Counted from the stretch's first letter, positions 27,082 to 36,255 are shown. The stretch: 64,000 bases of DNA from Thioclava sp. SK-1 (GCF_001705665.1 NZ_MDHA01000069.1:62001-126000), one strand, 5' to 3'. Translations and numbers: made by a program. The notes: generated by a model not told the origin, from the sequence alone.

Positions 27082-28587
27082 TTATTCAAAGCTAAGGAAG
27101 CCAGGCGCATTGCGCAGCGCAGGGGCAGCCGCCAAGGCCGTTAGATCAGGGCGGCGCGGGGCCAAATCAGAAAGGCCTGCGATCACCGCCTCTAATTCCG
27201 CCGCCACAGCCAGAACACCCAGATCATCATGGCGCTTACCGATGATCTGCAGGCCAAATGGCATGCCATTGGCATCATGGCCACAGGGGATTGTGATGGA
27301 CGGATGCCCCGCCAAAGTCGACGCATACGCCATTGCCAACCAATGATAATAGCTTTTGGTAGCGACCCCGTCGATCTGGGTCGGATATAGCTCATGCCAA
27401 TCACGCGGGCTGATCGTCACCGCCGGGGTGATCAGATAATCATGTCTTTCGAAAAAGCTTTGCCAATCGCGATAATAGCGGCTTTGCGCAAACAAGGCCT
27501 GCGCCACGTCTTCGGCGCTATAGCTGCGCCCCTCTGCCACATTGTCATGCACATTCGGGCCAACCAGATCAGGATGATCATCCACCAGCTTGGGATGGGT
27601 GCACAGGAATTGCACCGCGCGCAGCACCGAAAAGATCCGGTCCGCCCCGTCACAATTTGGATGCGCCTCGTCAACTCCCGCCAAAAACGGTGCCAGCTGC
27701 GGCACGACTTTGCGGAAGTGGTCGCGGATAATTCCCTCTACCGGGGCAAAACCGAAATCTTCGGACATCGCGACACGCAGCGAGGACAAATCGACACGCG
27801 GAAGATTTCCAAATGAGGCGGGCGCCCAAGGCGTTGCCCCATCTATCACCACGGTGGATGGATCGTCACGATCCGCCCGCGCCAGCACTTGCAGCATCAA
27901 ACCAGCATCTGCCACAGAACGCGCCATCGGACCAGAGGTGGGCAAAGGGATCAACGCCGTGCCGCGCGTATTTCCGGGCACAACACCCGGGCTGGGCCGA
28001 AACCCTACGACACCGCAAAACGCGGCAGGATTGCGCAGCGAGCCACCGGTATCCGATCCCGTCGCAAGCGGCGCATACCCACATGCCAGCGCCACCGCCG
28101 ACCCCCCTGACGACCCCGCGCAGGTCCGCGTCACATCATATGGATTGGCAGTGACACCATAGACCCTGTTGCGGGTATTGCCCCCCGCGCTCCATTCCGG
28201 GTTATTGGTCTTGCCCAGCGGCACCGCGCCTTGAGCGCGCATCGCAGCCACGATCGCATCATCTGTGCTGGCCATATTGTCACGAAAAATCTCGGATCCG
28301 AATGTCGTCGGCAGGCCCGCAACATCGATCATATCTTTCACGCCAAAGGGCAGACCATGCAGCAGCCCCAATGGTGCGCCCGACATCACCGCGGCCTCTG
28401 CCGCTTTGGCACCTTGTCGCACAGCATCAAAATCCCGCGCGATCAGGGCATTCACCGCGTGGTCCAGCGCATCAACGCGCGCAATGCAAGCCTGCGTCAG
28501 CTCCACCGGAGACAGGTCTTTACGCGCAATCATCCGGCGCGCCTCAAGCGCACCTAGGTCTGCAGGATCAGTCGAGGCCACAGTCAT
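27082..28587 (-). CDS. Amidase (amidase-signature family)
   Basis: 501 residues. Ser-cisSer-Lys triad is complete: Lys in LPFGVKDMID (about residue 84), Ser in CAGSSGGSAVALA and nucleophile Ser in GSDTGGSLRNPAAFCG. Hydrolyses a carboxamide to acid and ammonia; substrate not predictable. Start overlaps the dsdA stop by 4 bases, ridA follows after 21. Cytoplasmic, no signal peptide. Not GatA, since no gatC/gatB neighbours exist and the length and C-terminal half differ. Confidence 0.9.
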   Translation of the reverse strand: MTVASTDPADLGALEARRMIARKDLSPVELTQACIARVDALDHAVNALIARDFDAVRQGAKAAEAAVMSGAPLGLLHGLPFGVKDMIDVAGLPTTFGSEIFRDNMASTDDAIVAAMRAQGAVPLGKTNNPEWSAGGNTRNRVYGVTANPYDVTRTCAGSSGGSAVALACGYAPLATGSDTGGSLRNPAAFCGVVGFRPSPGVVPGNTRGTALIPLPTSGPMARSVADAGLMLQVLARADRDDPSTVVIDGATPWAPASFGNLPRVDLSSLRVAMSEDFGFAPVEGIIRDHFRKVVPQLAPFLAGVDEAHPNCDGADRIFSVLRAVQFLCTHPKLVDDHPDLVGPNVHDNVAEGRSYSAEDVAQALFAQSRYYRDWQSFFERHDYLITPAVTISPRDWHELYPTQIDGVATKSYYHWLAMAYASTLAGHPSITIPCGHDANGMPFGLQIIGKRHDDLGVLAVAAELEAVIAGLSDLAPRRPDLTALAAAPALRNAPGFLSFE

Positions 28588-29912
28588 ACCATTGTCCTTC
28601 TCAAATCATACTCAGGGGAAAGCGCATCCCCGCGTTCGACAAATTTTTGATATTGGTCTTCGGGCACAAAGGCGCCGCCAGTCGCCCAGACCACATGCAC
28701 CACCCGCCCTGGATCAACCCCGGCCAGATAGTCGCGCATAAAGGCCTGCCCCGCAGGTGCATCTGCCATCAGCATCGGCCCGCCGAAGCCAGCCGCAGCA
28801 GAGGGCTCCAGCCGAAGCCCCGCCTGCTGTGCCGCCGCCAGCCAGCGAAACAGATCCTCATCACCTACGGTGAACACCCCGGCCAAGCGCCCGCGCATCT
28901 TCCGTGCGACCAAATCCGACATGGTGGCAACCGCCATACCATCCGCCTCTGTCCGATTGCTCAGGCCGAAATCATATACCGTCTGGCCGCGCCGGTCCCC
29001 ATGCATCATCTGCAACAACGCCGAGGGCGATTGCACCGGCTCTGCAAAAAACGGGTGGACATGCGAGCCAAAAGCGCCGCGTGCCCCATAGGCGATCCCA
29101 CCGGGCGCACCGCCAATCCCGCAGGGAAGATGCAGTACCAAGGGCCGGTCCGGCCCGATGGTCAGGCCAATATCTTGCAATTGCGCGCGCAGCTCTTGCG
29201 CGGCGGCACAATAGCCGTTGAATAGCAGCTGACTGTCTTCATCATCCACAAAATGTGCCAGCGGGTCTTCCAGGGCGGCGGCCCGCGCCACAGCTACGGC
29301 GGTTGAATAGTCGCTGTCGTGGCGGACAACCGTCACCCCCAGATCGCGCAACCGCTGCACTTTCCACGGCTTGGCATCCATCGACATATGCACCGCCACC
29401 TCATAACCCAATGCGCGCGCCGCAATCCCCACGCTAAGGCCCAGATTACCGGTGGACCCGACAGAGATCCGGCGCTGCGCGAAGAAGGCCCGTGCTTCAT
29501 CTGCCGCAAGCAGTGCCGGATCGTCATCAGGGCCAATTACGCCCGCCTCTTGTGCCTGACGCAGCGCGACCGAGAACACTTCGAACACGCCACCGCGTGC
29601 CTTGACAGAGCCGGCCAGGGGCAGCGCATGATCGCCTTTGACCAACAAACGCCCAACCGTGCGTTTGTAGCCAAAGCGGGCGGCCATATCCGTCAGGTCG
29701 AACAGATCCGAACCAATGCGACCCGACGCGCCCAACTGCGCAAACACCGCCGCCAATGCCGGCGCCAAAGCCCGCCATGCGGCAACGGCCTGCGCCAGAT
29801 CGGCCTGGGCCTGTGGGTCTTCTGCTGGATGATAGGCCGGATCGGACCAAAACACGGGCTGCGCGGCGCACACCTTCGCCAAAACAGCCTTTTGGTCATA
29901 AGAAAGTGTCAT
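28584..29912 (-). CDS. dsdA: D-serine dehydratase
   Basis: 442 residues, normal length. Fold-type II PLP enzyme converting D-serine to pyruvate and ammonia through 2-aminoacrylate. Lys104 in LPLAGSVKARGG forms the Schiff base; the phosphate loop is SVGSTGNLGLSVG; the central part has LPCGIGGAPGGIAYG, typical of DsdA. No dsdC-type LysR regulator or D-serine transporter is adjacent. It overlaps tauE upstream and the amidase downstream by 4 bases each. Confidence 0.95.
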   Translation of the reverse strand: MTLSYDQKAVLAKVCAAQPVFWSDPAYHPAEDPQAQADLAQAVAAWRALAPALAAVFAQLGASGRIGSDLFDLTDMAARFGYKRTVGRLLVKGDHALPLAGSVKARGGVFEVFSVALRQAQEAGVIGPDDDPALLAADEARAFFAQRRISVGSTGNLGLSVGIAARALGYEVAVHMSMDAKPWKVQRLRDLGVTVVRHDSDYSTAVAVARAAALEDPLAHFVDDEDSQLLFNGYCAAAQELRAQLQDIGLTIGPDRPLVLHLPCGIGGAPGGIAYGARGAFGSHVHPFFAEPVQSPSALLQMMHGDRRGQTVYDFGLSNRTEADGMAVATMSDLVARKMRGRLAGVFTVGDEDLFRWLAAAQQAGLRLEPSAAAGFGGPMLMADAPAGQAFMRDYLAGVDPGRVVHVVWATGGAFVPEDQYQKFVERGDALSPEYDLRRTMV

Positions 29913-30724
29913 CCAATCAATGCCTTGCGCAGCATATTCCCGGCCAGAACCAGCACGGTCAACGCAAAGACCAGCCGCAAGTGCCCCGGGCTTAGCCGAT
30001 GCGCCAGCCGGACCCCAAGAGGCACCGTCAACGATGCCGTCACCATGATCAACGCCACCGCAGGTAGGTTAACATAGCCCACCGTCAGCGGCGGTTTGCC
30101 TGTGATATTCCAGCCTGTCACCAGAAAGGCCAAAAAACCCGGAATCGAGATCAACAACCCAAACCCGGGCGAAGTGCCCACCGCGCGGTGCGGTGGCACG
30201 CTATAGGCGGTTAGCAATGGCACCGTAAAGGATCCGCCACCGATACCCATCAGCGCAGAAAAGAACCCGATCAAGGCGCCGTAAATCCCGCTTAGCGTCC
30301 GCCCCGGCAGCGTTTGCGACAGTCGCCAACTACGCTTGCCCAACAGCATATACAGCCCAACACACACCCCGATGATGCCAAAGACCAATTGCAGCTCATG
30401 GCTGCGCAATACAGTTGCGGCCAGAACGCCGATCACGGATCCAATAGCGATAAACGGCCCCCATGTGCGAATGATCCCAATATCAACGGCACCGCGTTTG
30501 TGATGCGATGTCACCGATTTCCACGAGGTAAAGATGATCGTTCCCGTCGATGTCGCCACGCAGATCTGCATCAATTGATCGGGCTGATACCCCAATGCGG
30601 TGAATACATAGAAAAAGGCCGGAACCAGCACGATCCCCCCGCCCACGCCCAACAGGCCCGAGATAATACCCGCAACCCCGCCTGCCGCGGCAATTGTTGC
30701 AAAAAGGATGATTAGATCACTCAT
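29909..30724 (-). CDS. TauE/SafE-family sulfite/anion exporter
   Basis: 271 residues from ATG 30724, which overlaps the peptidase stop by 8 bases (the frame to 30763 is just overlap). About eight helices; the two TauE repeats contain GIISGLLGVGGGIVLVPAFF and IGFFSALMGIGGGSFTVPLL with the glycine motif repeated. Family members export sulfite, sulfoacetate or other organic anions. Why it sits among peptide and D-amino acid genes is not clear; export of a sulfur or acid by-product is one idea. Confidence 0.88.
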   Translation of the reverse strand: MSDLIILFATIAAAGGVAGIISGLLGVGGGIVLVPAFFYVFTALGYQPDQLMQICVATSTGTIIFTSWKSVTSHHKRGAVDIGIIRTWGPFIAIGSVIGVLAATVLRSHELQLVFGIIGVCVGLYMLLGKRSWRLSQTLPGRTLSGIYGALIGFFSALMGIGGGSFTVPLLTAYSVPPHRAVGTSPGFGLLISIPGFLAFLVTGWNITGKPPLTVGYVNLPAVALIMVTASLTVPLGVRLAHRLSPGHLRLVFALTVLVLAGNMLRKALIG

Positions 30725-32114
30725 TTCCGGCCTCCGATGCACCAAGATGTGCGATATCTGCAAATAGCCCGGTCATGCCCAAAAGGGCCTGCCGCGCCAA
30801 GGGCAGCAAAATATGTTCATTGGGCGCGTGCTGATTGCACCCGGCATAGCTGTGCGGGATCCAGATCGTTGGCAGCGCCAACACGTCGGCAAAGCAATCA
30901 TTGGGCAATGAACCGCCAAGATTTGGCAGCAGATGCGGCGCACATCCGGTGGTCTGTTGCAAGGAGTTGGCCGCGAATGTCACCCAAGGATGGTCAGGGT
31001 CCAGCCGCGTCGCGGGAAAGCCTGCGGTCTGGGTCGGAACAATCTGCACGGTGCCAAAGCCATGTGCATCCAGATGACGTCGCAGGGCCGGCAAAATATC
31101 CGCGACATCTGTGCCCACGACATAGCGCAGCTGACAGCTCGCTCGGGCCCAGCCCGAAATCGCATTCACGGGCGCATCTGGCACGCCCGAAACCATTGCC
31201 AGAACGGCAAAGCTGTTCCAGCCAAATACGCGTTCGGCCATCGACAGGCTGTCTTCACCCCAATCGGGATCAAGCGGCACGCCTGCCTGAATCGGGGGCA
31301 GCGCAGCCAGCACATCGCGGATCCGGGGCGTCAGGCTGTCAGGGCGCCATTGCGGCACCTGAATCTGCCCACGCGCATCGGTGATAGATGCCAGCGCATG
31401 CGCCAGTATAATCGCAGGATCAGCCAATAGCCCGCCGAAATTGCCCGAGTGATGCGCCCCCTCTCGCAGGTCCACGCGCAAATCGAAACCAATCCCGCCG
31501 CGCGACCCGGTGAAAACCGTCGGCACATCAGCGGACAATCGCGGCCCATCCGAGGCAATAAGCACATCCGCGCGCAATGCGCCCGCATGGGTTTCGCAAA
31601 AGGCCTTCAACCCGGTAGAGCCAACCTCTTCGCCCATCTCGATCACTATTTTGGCGTTGAAGCACAGCGCATCTTGCGCCGCGATCAGCGCCGCCATGGC
31701 CTGTAGGTTGATCAAATGCTGCGATTTATTATCGGCCGTGCCGCGCCCATACAGCCGATCGCCATCCTGGGTCAGGGTGAACGGATCCAGCCCGGCTCGC
31801 CACTGTTCTTCTTGTCCGCGCACCACATCCCCATGCCCGTAACACAACACCGTGGGCAGGGACGCGCCCTCAATCCGCGCGGCGGTCAGAATTGGCCCGC
31901 CACCAGGGACCGGATTGTCATGAATCTGCGTGTCGAACCCCAGATCCTGCAGCAAAGGCTGCATCGCCTCTGTCAGATAGGACATTAAATGCGGCTTACC
32001 GCGCGGATCCTGGCTTTCGGTTGGCCGCGCCACCAGCCCCGCAAGATCCGATTGAAAGGCGCCACTGTCGAAATACTGCTTTGCCGCTGCAAGCGCGGCC
32101 TGCCGAACCGTCAT
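30717..32114 (-). CDS. M20-family metallopeptidase
   Basis: 465 residues from ATG 32114 (ATGA overlap with ggt stop). M20 dizinc pattern: CYGHGDVVRG (His, Asp), GRGTADNKSQH (bridging Asp), EMGEEVGSTG (catalytic and ligand Glu), IASDGPR, and the C-terminal His in QHAPNEH. Dimerisation lid lies around residues 200-320. This is the dipeptidase/carboxypeptidase-like clade; it should cleave small peptides or N-acyl amino acids in the cytoplasm. Position right after ggt suggests it works on the aminoacyl-glycine or peptide products of that enzyme. Confidence 0.9.
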   Translation of the reverse strand: MTVRQAALAAAKQYFDSGAFQSDLAGLVARPTESQDPRGKPHLMSYLTEAMQPLLQDLGFDTQIHDNPVPGGGPILTAARIEGASLPTVLCYGHGDVVRGQEEQWRAGLDPFTLTQDGDRLYGRGTADNKSQHLINLQAMAALIAAQDALCFNAKIVIEMGEEVGSTGLKAFCETHAGALRADVLIASDGPRLSADVPTVFTGSRGGIGFDLRVDLREGAHHSGNFGGLLADPAIILAHALASITDARGQIQVPQWRPDSLTPRIRDVLAALPPIQAGVPLDPDWGEDSLSMAERVFGWNSFAVLAMVSGVPDAPVNAISGWARASCQLRYVVGTDVADILPALRRHLDAHGFGTVQIVPTQTAGFPATRLDPDHPWVTFAANSLQQTTGCAPHLLPNLGGSLPNDCFADVLALPTIWIPHSYAGCNQHAPNEHILLPLARQALLGMTGLFADIAHLGASEAGNE

Positions 32115-33694
32115 CGCGCTGCCTTGCATGTTTCCGCAATCCCGTCCCCCCATGGCGAGAATGTCTCGGTCGTGCCGGAATTCACCACGCCCTCGCGCAT
32201 CACCCCAGCGGGGCAGGCAAAGGCAAAGGGGAAAGGCAGCCGCTGTGCATGGGCCACCGGAAAGACGCTGGCAACCGCATCGCTGACCGGGCCGCGCAGT
32301 CGTTCATCCAGAACCACCAGATCCCCGCCTGACACATCGAGGCGCGGCGCCTCAATTGCGTCTTGCATCGTAGCGCCTTGTTCGATCAGCTGGCCCGAGA
32401 TCTGTGCGACGGCGGGCATGATCTTTCGCCCCCCAGACGCGCCCAACGCAAAGCGGCGCGGACCTGCCTGTCCGACAATCGGGCAGACATTCATCAAACA
32501 ACCTTTATCCGGACCAAGCGAGTTGGGCTTACCCTGTTCCGGGTCGAACCACATGATCCCATTGTTCAACAACATCCCCGTAGAGGGTGACACTGCCCGC
32601 GACCCGAAGATCGACAGCAACGTCTGAGTCATCGCCACCATATTGCCGTGCCGGTCCACGATTGAGAAATGGGTGGTGCAGCCCGGCGCCTTGGGGTTTT
32701 CATGGTCGCCCATCTGCGTCAGCCGTGCGTCATAGGCATCATACAGCCCCTGCGCACGCGCCAGATGGGCCGCAGGTGTCTGCGCCTGATCGGGGGCGTA
32801 GCTGGTCTGCCACCTTGCCATAGCATCCGCCAATGTCGGGCCTGCCGACAGTTCCGGCACGGCCCAGAGCGCACCGTTGCGAAAGGGGATATGCAATGCC
32901 TCTTGCCACGCGGCGCTGTAACCCGCCAGATCCTGCGCGGTCAAAAAACCGCCCTTATCAGTAACATCACGCACCAGCGCGGCGGCAATATCGCCTTCAT
33001 ACAGGTCCCGTGGTCCGGCATTGGCCAGATGATCCAACGTATCTGCATGGCGCGATTGATCCAGCCGTTGATCGGCCAGCGCGGTCCAGCCCGATCCTTT
33101 GGGCCATTGCCCATCGTCCAAAAACAGCGCCGCCGCATCGGGGTCTTGCGCCAGCTCCCGCGCCGAAGAGGCGATGATCAATGCAGCATAGTAATCAACA
33201 TGCAGTCCAAGTTTGGCATGCGCAATCGCCGGTGCCAGCAGCTCTTTCCACGGTAATGTGCCATAGCGGCCATGCGCTTTGGCCAAACCATCCACTGTGC
33301 CGGGCACCGCGACCGACGATCCGCCAATGATATTGCGATCATCGACCAGATGTTCCCAGGGGAACAAATCACCGGCCTTACCGTGACCTGACAGTGGATA
33401 ATACGACGGATCCAATGCCGCAGAAGATCGCATACCGTAGTGCAGGGCCTTTGCGCCCTCCCCCTCGCGCCATAGCATCATGGCACCGCCACCCAAGGGG
33501 CCGGACATCCAGGGCTCTAGCACACCAATAACAAAGCTGACGGCAACAGCAGCATCAACCGCATCCCCACCTTGCGCCAAAATGTCGGCACCCGCCTGCG
33601 CAGCCAATGCATGCTGTGCTGCCACCACCCCGCCAGAGGTTGCGGTAACACCGGGTTTACGGGTGGTCTGCGACGGGGCGAAAGATCCGCTCAT
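32111..33694 (-). CDS. ggt: Gamma-glutamyltransferase family protein, cytoplasmic type
   Basis: 527 residues from ATG 33694. An Ntn-hydrolase proenzyme: the autocatalytic Thr is in GCTTHFSIVDRHGNMVAMTQT (about residue 339), and GGGAMMLW and ASGGRKIMPAV are family motifs. There is no signal peptide, unlike E. coli Ggt, so it is probably cytoplasmic (YwrD-like). It should hydrolyse gamma-glutamyl amides or peptides. The ATG overlaps the stop of a short hydrophobic ORF (ATGA), and no strong separate Shine-Dalgarno is seen. First large gene of the operon, divergent from a GntR regulator. Confidence 0.9.
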   Translation of the reverse strand: MSGSFAPSQTTRKPGVTATSGGVVAAQHALAAQAGADILAQGGDAVDAAVAVSFVIGVLEPWMSGPLGGGAMMLWREGEGAKALHYGMRSSAALDPSYYPLSGHGKAGDLFPWEHLVDDRNIIGGSSVAVPGTVDGLAKAHGRYGTLPWKELLAPAIAHAKLGLHVDYYAALIIASSARELAQDPDAAALFLDDGQWPKGSGWTALADQRLDQSRHADTLDHLANAGPRDLYEGDIAAALVRDVTDKGGFLTAQDLAGYSAAWQEALHIPFRNGALWAVPELSAGPTLADAMARWQTSYAPDQAQTPAAHLARAQGLYDAYDARLTQMGDHENPKAPGCTTHFSIVDRHGNMVAMTQTLLSIFGSRAVSPSTGMLLNNGIMWFDPEQGKPNSLGPDKGCLMNVCPIVGQAGPRRFALGASGGRKIMPAVAQISGQLIEQGATMQDAIEAPRLDVSGGDLVVLDERLRGPVSDAVASVFPVAHAQRLPFPFAFACPAGVMREGVVNSGTTETFSPWGDGIAETCKAAR

Positions 33695-33795
33695 GGTGCT
33701 GCAACGATCATGGCAACGAACGACAATATGTTGAGTGGTCCCATTGCGGTCAGCCCCTTCTTGATATGTATCCAAAACAATTGCAGCGCCTGCAT
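33691..33795 (-). CDS. Short hydrophobic ORF upstream of and overlapping ggt
   Basis: 34 codons from ATG 33795, or 17 codons from the inner ATG 33744, which has AGAAGGGG about ten bases upstream. The stop overlaps the ggt start (ATGA). The C-terminal half is a membrane-like segment (NILSFVAMIVAAP). It may be a small membrane protein or a translational leader that couples ribosomes into ggt. I recognise no homologue. Confidence 0.4.
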   Translation of the reverse strand: MQALQLFWIHIKKGLTAMGPLNILSFVAMIVAAP

Positions 33796-33899
33796 ATACG
33801 GGCCATCCCTACGCCCGGCGCAGGCTGCCAGCGCGATGGGCAATCCGCGATTTGGGTCAGGCTTTGGAATGGTTATAAATTGCATTCGATCTTCGCAAG

Positions 33900-33909
33900 T
33901 TGTATACAA
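33900..33909. promoter_or_regulatory. Probable GntR/FCD operator between ggt and gntR
   Basis: Perfect 10-base palindrome TTGTATACAA, matching the consensus of many FadR/VanR-subfamily GntR regulators. It lies 36 bases before the gntR start and about 200 before ggt, so one site could control both directions. Confidence 0.6.
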
Positions 33910-33944
33910 TATCACCACATTAGGCAACTGTCGACAATTCCACA

Positions 33945-34616
33945 ATGACAAACACCTCCAAAACCGCAACCCTGATTTGCACTGAAATTGAACGCCGCAT
34001 CGCCGCCGGGGCCTATAGCGACGGTGAAAAGCTAAGCGAACAGGGATTGGCCGCCGAATTTGCCGTGTCACGCACGCCATTGCGTGAGGCGTTGCAGATC
34101 TTGCAAGGACTGGGACATGTGGAATTGATCCCCAACAGGGGCGCCTTTGTGCGGCGACCGTCTATCACCCGATTGGTTGAGATGTTCGAGGTCATGGCAG
34201 AGATGGAGGCATGGTGCGTGCGCTTGGCCACCGCCCGGATCACACCGGCACAGCGTTTATACCTGCGCCAGGCCGCCACGGATTGCGACAAAGCCTTGGC
34301 CGCAAACAACCCAGAAGCCTATTTTGAAGCCAATGGCCGGTTGCATGGCACGATATACGAGGCCTCAGGCAATTCTGTTTTGATGGAAGAAACACAGCGC
34401 ATGGTACGCCGTCTACGCCCCTTTCGTCGCAGTCAACTGAACCTGACCGGGCGGCTAGAGGCATCAATGCGTGAGCATGATGAGATTTTAAACGCCATTG
34501 AGGAAAATGAGCCGGAGCGCGCCGCGGCCCTGATGCGCGCCCATATTAATATATTATCGCAGAGCTACGATCAGTATCTTGCACAGATCGAGGGACTGCC
34601 GGGGCACACACATTAA
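33945..34616 (+). CDS. GntR-family regulator with FCD domain
   Basis: 223 residues. N-terminal winged helix (about 10-75) with SEQGLAAEFAVSRTPLREALQIL; C-terminal FCD all-helical ligand domain (about 85-215) with FEVMAEMEAWCVRLA, RLHGTIYEASGN, REHDEILNAIEENEPERAAALMRAH, carrying the His/Asp residues that bind metal and effector. Divergent from the ggt operon with a consensus GntR palindrome between, so it is the likely local repressor; the effector is presumably an amino acid or keto acid derived from the pathway. Confidence 0.93.
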   Translation: MTNTSKTATLICTEIERRIAAGAYSDGEKLSEQGLAAEFAVSRTPLREALQILQGLGHVELIPNRGAFVRRPSITRLVEMFEVMAEMEAWCVRLATARITPAQRLYLRQAATDCDKALAANNPEAYFEANGRLHGTIYEASGNSVLMEETQRMVRRLRPFRRSQLNLTGRLEASMREHDEILNAIEENEPERAAALMRAHINILSQSYDQYLAQIEGLPGHTH

Positions 34617-34663
34617 GATCAGATGCCAAGCATTCTGCCCTACACAATACCGCAGCCCCCCGA

Positions 34664-35113
34664 TCAGTGACGTTTCAATTCACGCAGCTGACCATCGGCA
34701 GAGAACACCGCCTCTAGCTCGGTGCGGTCCTGGAAGACCCCACCCAATTCGATTTTATCGTCCAGCTCCAGTTTTTCGACACGAAAATCATTGGTGAAAT
34801 CTGGCTGTTCCAGAACGGATCGCGGCAAAAGCGACGCGACCTCGGCCAAGGGGAAACCACGGCGGTCCTGTGCCTCGATCTCATCAATACGGCCATTGGC
34901 TCTCAGATCAATTTCAACCTGCGTGCCAGATGGCAATGTCGCGATATAAACCGCGCCATATTTATCAAAATGGGTTTGCCGAAGATCGCGCGCCCCAAGG
35001 TCGACGATCTGCTTGGTTGAAATAGTGTTTTGCGCGGTAGCGGAAATCGTCGGCACTGCCATCGCCACAGCAAGACACCCCGTTGCAATAAATCCAAGTT
35101 CCAGCAATTTCAT
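34664..35113 (-). CDS. Periplasmic protein of unknown function (PepSY-like)
   Basis: 149 residues with Shine-Dalgarno AGGAA and a signal peptide (GCLAVAMAVPTISATA, cleavage about residue 27). The mature part has alternating strand and helix stretches (YGAVYIATLPSGTQVEIDLRANGRIDEIEA), similar in feel to PepSY-like domains but I cannot assign it firmly. It converges with gntR from the right and is separate from acdS. Function unknown. Confidence 0.65.
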   Translation of the reverse strand: MKLLELGFIATGCLAVAMAVPTISATAQNTISTKQIVDLGARDLRQTHFDKYGAVYIATLPSGTQVEIDLRANGRIDEIEAQDRRGFPLAEVASLLPRSVLEQPDFTNDFRVEKLELDDKIELGGVFQDRTELEAVFSADGQLRELKRH

Positions 35114-35200
35114 AGATATGGTTCCTGAGCGTTTTACCTTGGATTGAACGTGGGGGCAGGCAGGCTCCGGCGCAACGCAAGTTCACACCATCGTGTGTGA

Positions 35201-35221
35201 CGGGGGCAGGCTTAGCCCCCG
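35201..35221 (-). terminator. Hairpin after acdS
   Basis: CGGGGGC/GCCCCCG stem with seven-base loop, 20 bases past the acdS stop. No T tract, so Rho-independent activity is uncertain. Confidence 0.35.
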
Positions 35222-35241
35222 CCCCCTTCCTGCGATGCCGC

Positions 35242-36255
35242 TCAACCATCCTTATAGTAATAGCTATAGCCGTTCAGCGCCGGCGCCCCACCCAAATGGG
35301 CATAGAGCACCTTCGATCCTTCGGGGAAAAAGCCTTTCTTGGTCAGATCAATCATTCCCTGCATGGATTTCCCTTCATAAACCGGATCCGTGATCATCGC
35401 TTCGGTCTTGGCGGCCAGGCGGATCGCGTCATTGGTTTCCTCTGAAGGGACACCATAGGCAGGATAGGCATAATCAGGATTGATCACGATTTCATCTTCG
35501 CGGATATCGCGTCCCAATTCCAACAACTGCGCAGTGTTATCGACGATCTGGCGCACCTGCGCGCGGGTCTGTTCAACGGTGCCGGACGCATCAATCCCGA
35601 TCACCCGATCTGCGCGATCTTGCGCGGCAAAGCCCACGATCATCCCCCCTTGCGTCGACCCTGTCACAACACAGACAACGATGTAATCAAACGTAAAGCC
35701 CAGCTCTTTTTCCTGCGCGGCGACCTCTTGTGCAAAGCCAACATAGCCCAGCGCGCCATATTTATGCACCGATGCGCCAGCCGGAATAGCATAGGGTTTT
35801 CCGCCCCTATCCTTTACCGATCGGATGGCATTTTCCCAGCTTTGACGAATGCCAATATCGAACCCATCTTCGACCAGACGCGATTCCGCGCCCATCAGCC
35901 GGGTCATCATAATATTGCCCACCCGGTCATAGACCGCATCGTAATGGGGCACCCATTTTTCCTGCACCACAACGCAATCCATGCCGATCTTGGCAGCCGT
36001 AGCCGCAACCATCCGCGTGTGGTTCGATTGCACACCCCCAATAGACACCAGTGTATCAGCGCCAGAGGCGATGGCGTCCGGCACAATATATTCCAGCTTG
36101 CGCAGTTTGTTTCCGCCCATTGCCAACCCCGAGTTGCAATCTTCGCGTTTGGCATAAATGTCGACCTTACCGCCCAGCGCCTGCGTCAACCGCGGCAAAT
36201 GTTCAATCGGCGTCGGACCAAAGGTCAACGGATAGCGTTCAAATTTTTCGAGCAT
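35242..36255 (-). CDS. acdS: 1-aminocyclopropane-1-carboxylate deaminase
   Basis: 337 residues. Fold-type II PLP enzyme that opens ACC to 2-oxobutyrate and ammonia. Start at 36255 gives the family start [20 protein letters not shown]; a second ATG four codons earlier has no site. Near-identical motifs to proven Acd[22 protein letters not shown] (Schiff-base Lys about residue 51), [27 protein letters not shown] (the Glu diagnostic of true AcdS versus D-cysteine desulfhydrase) and LGGAPALN (diagnostic Leu). Divergent from an Lrp-type regulator, as in known acdR-acdS pairs. No ethylene-related genes are expected in the host itself. Confidence 0.95.
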   Translation of the reverse strand: MLEKFERYPLTFGPTPIEHLPRLTQALGGKVDIYAKREDCNSGLAMGGNKLRKLEYIVPDAIASGADTLVSIGGVQSNHTRMVAATAAKIGMDCVVVQEKWVPHYDAVYDRVGNIMMTRLMGAESRLVEDGFDIGIRQSWENAIRSVKDRGGKPYAIPAGASVHKYGALGYVGFAQEVAAQEKELGFTFDYIVVCVVTGSTQGGMIVGFAAQDRADRVIGIDASGTVEQTRAQVRQIVDNTAQLLELGRDIREDEIVINPDYAYPAYGVPSEETNDAIRLAAKTEAMITDPVYEGKSMQGMIDLTKKGFFPEGSKVLYAHLGGAPALNGYSYYYKDG

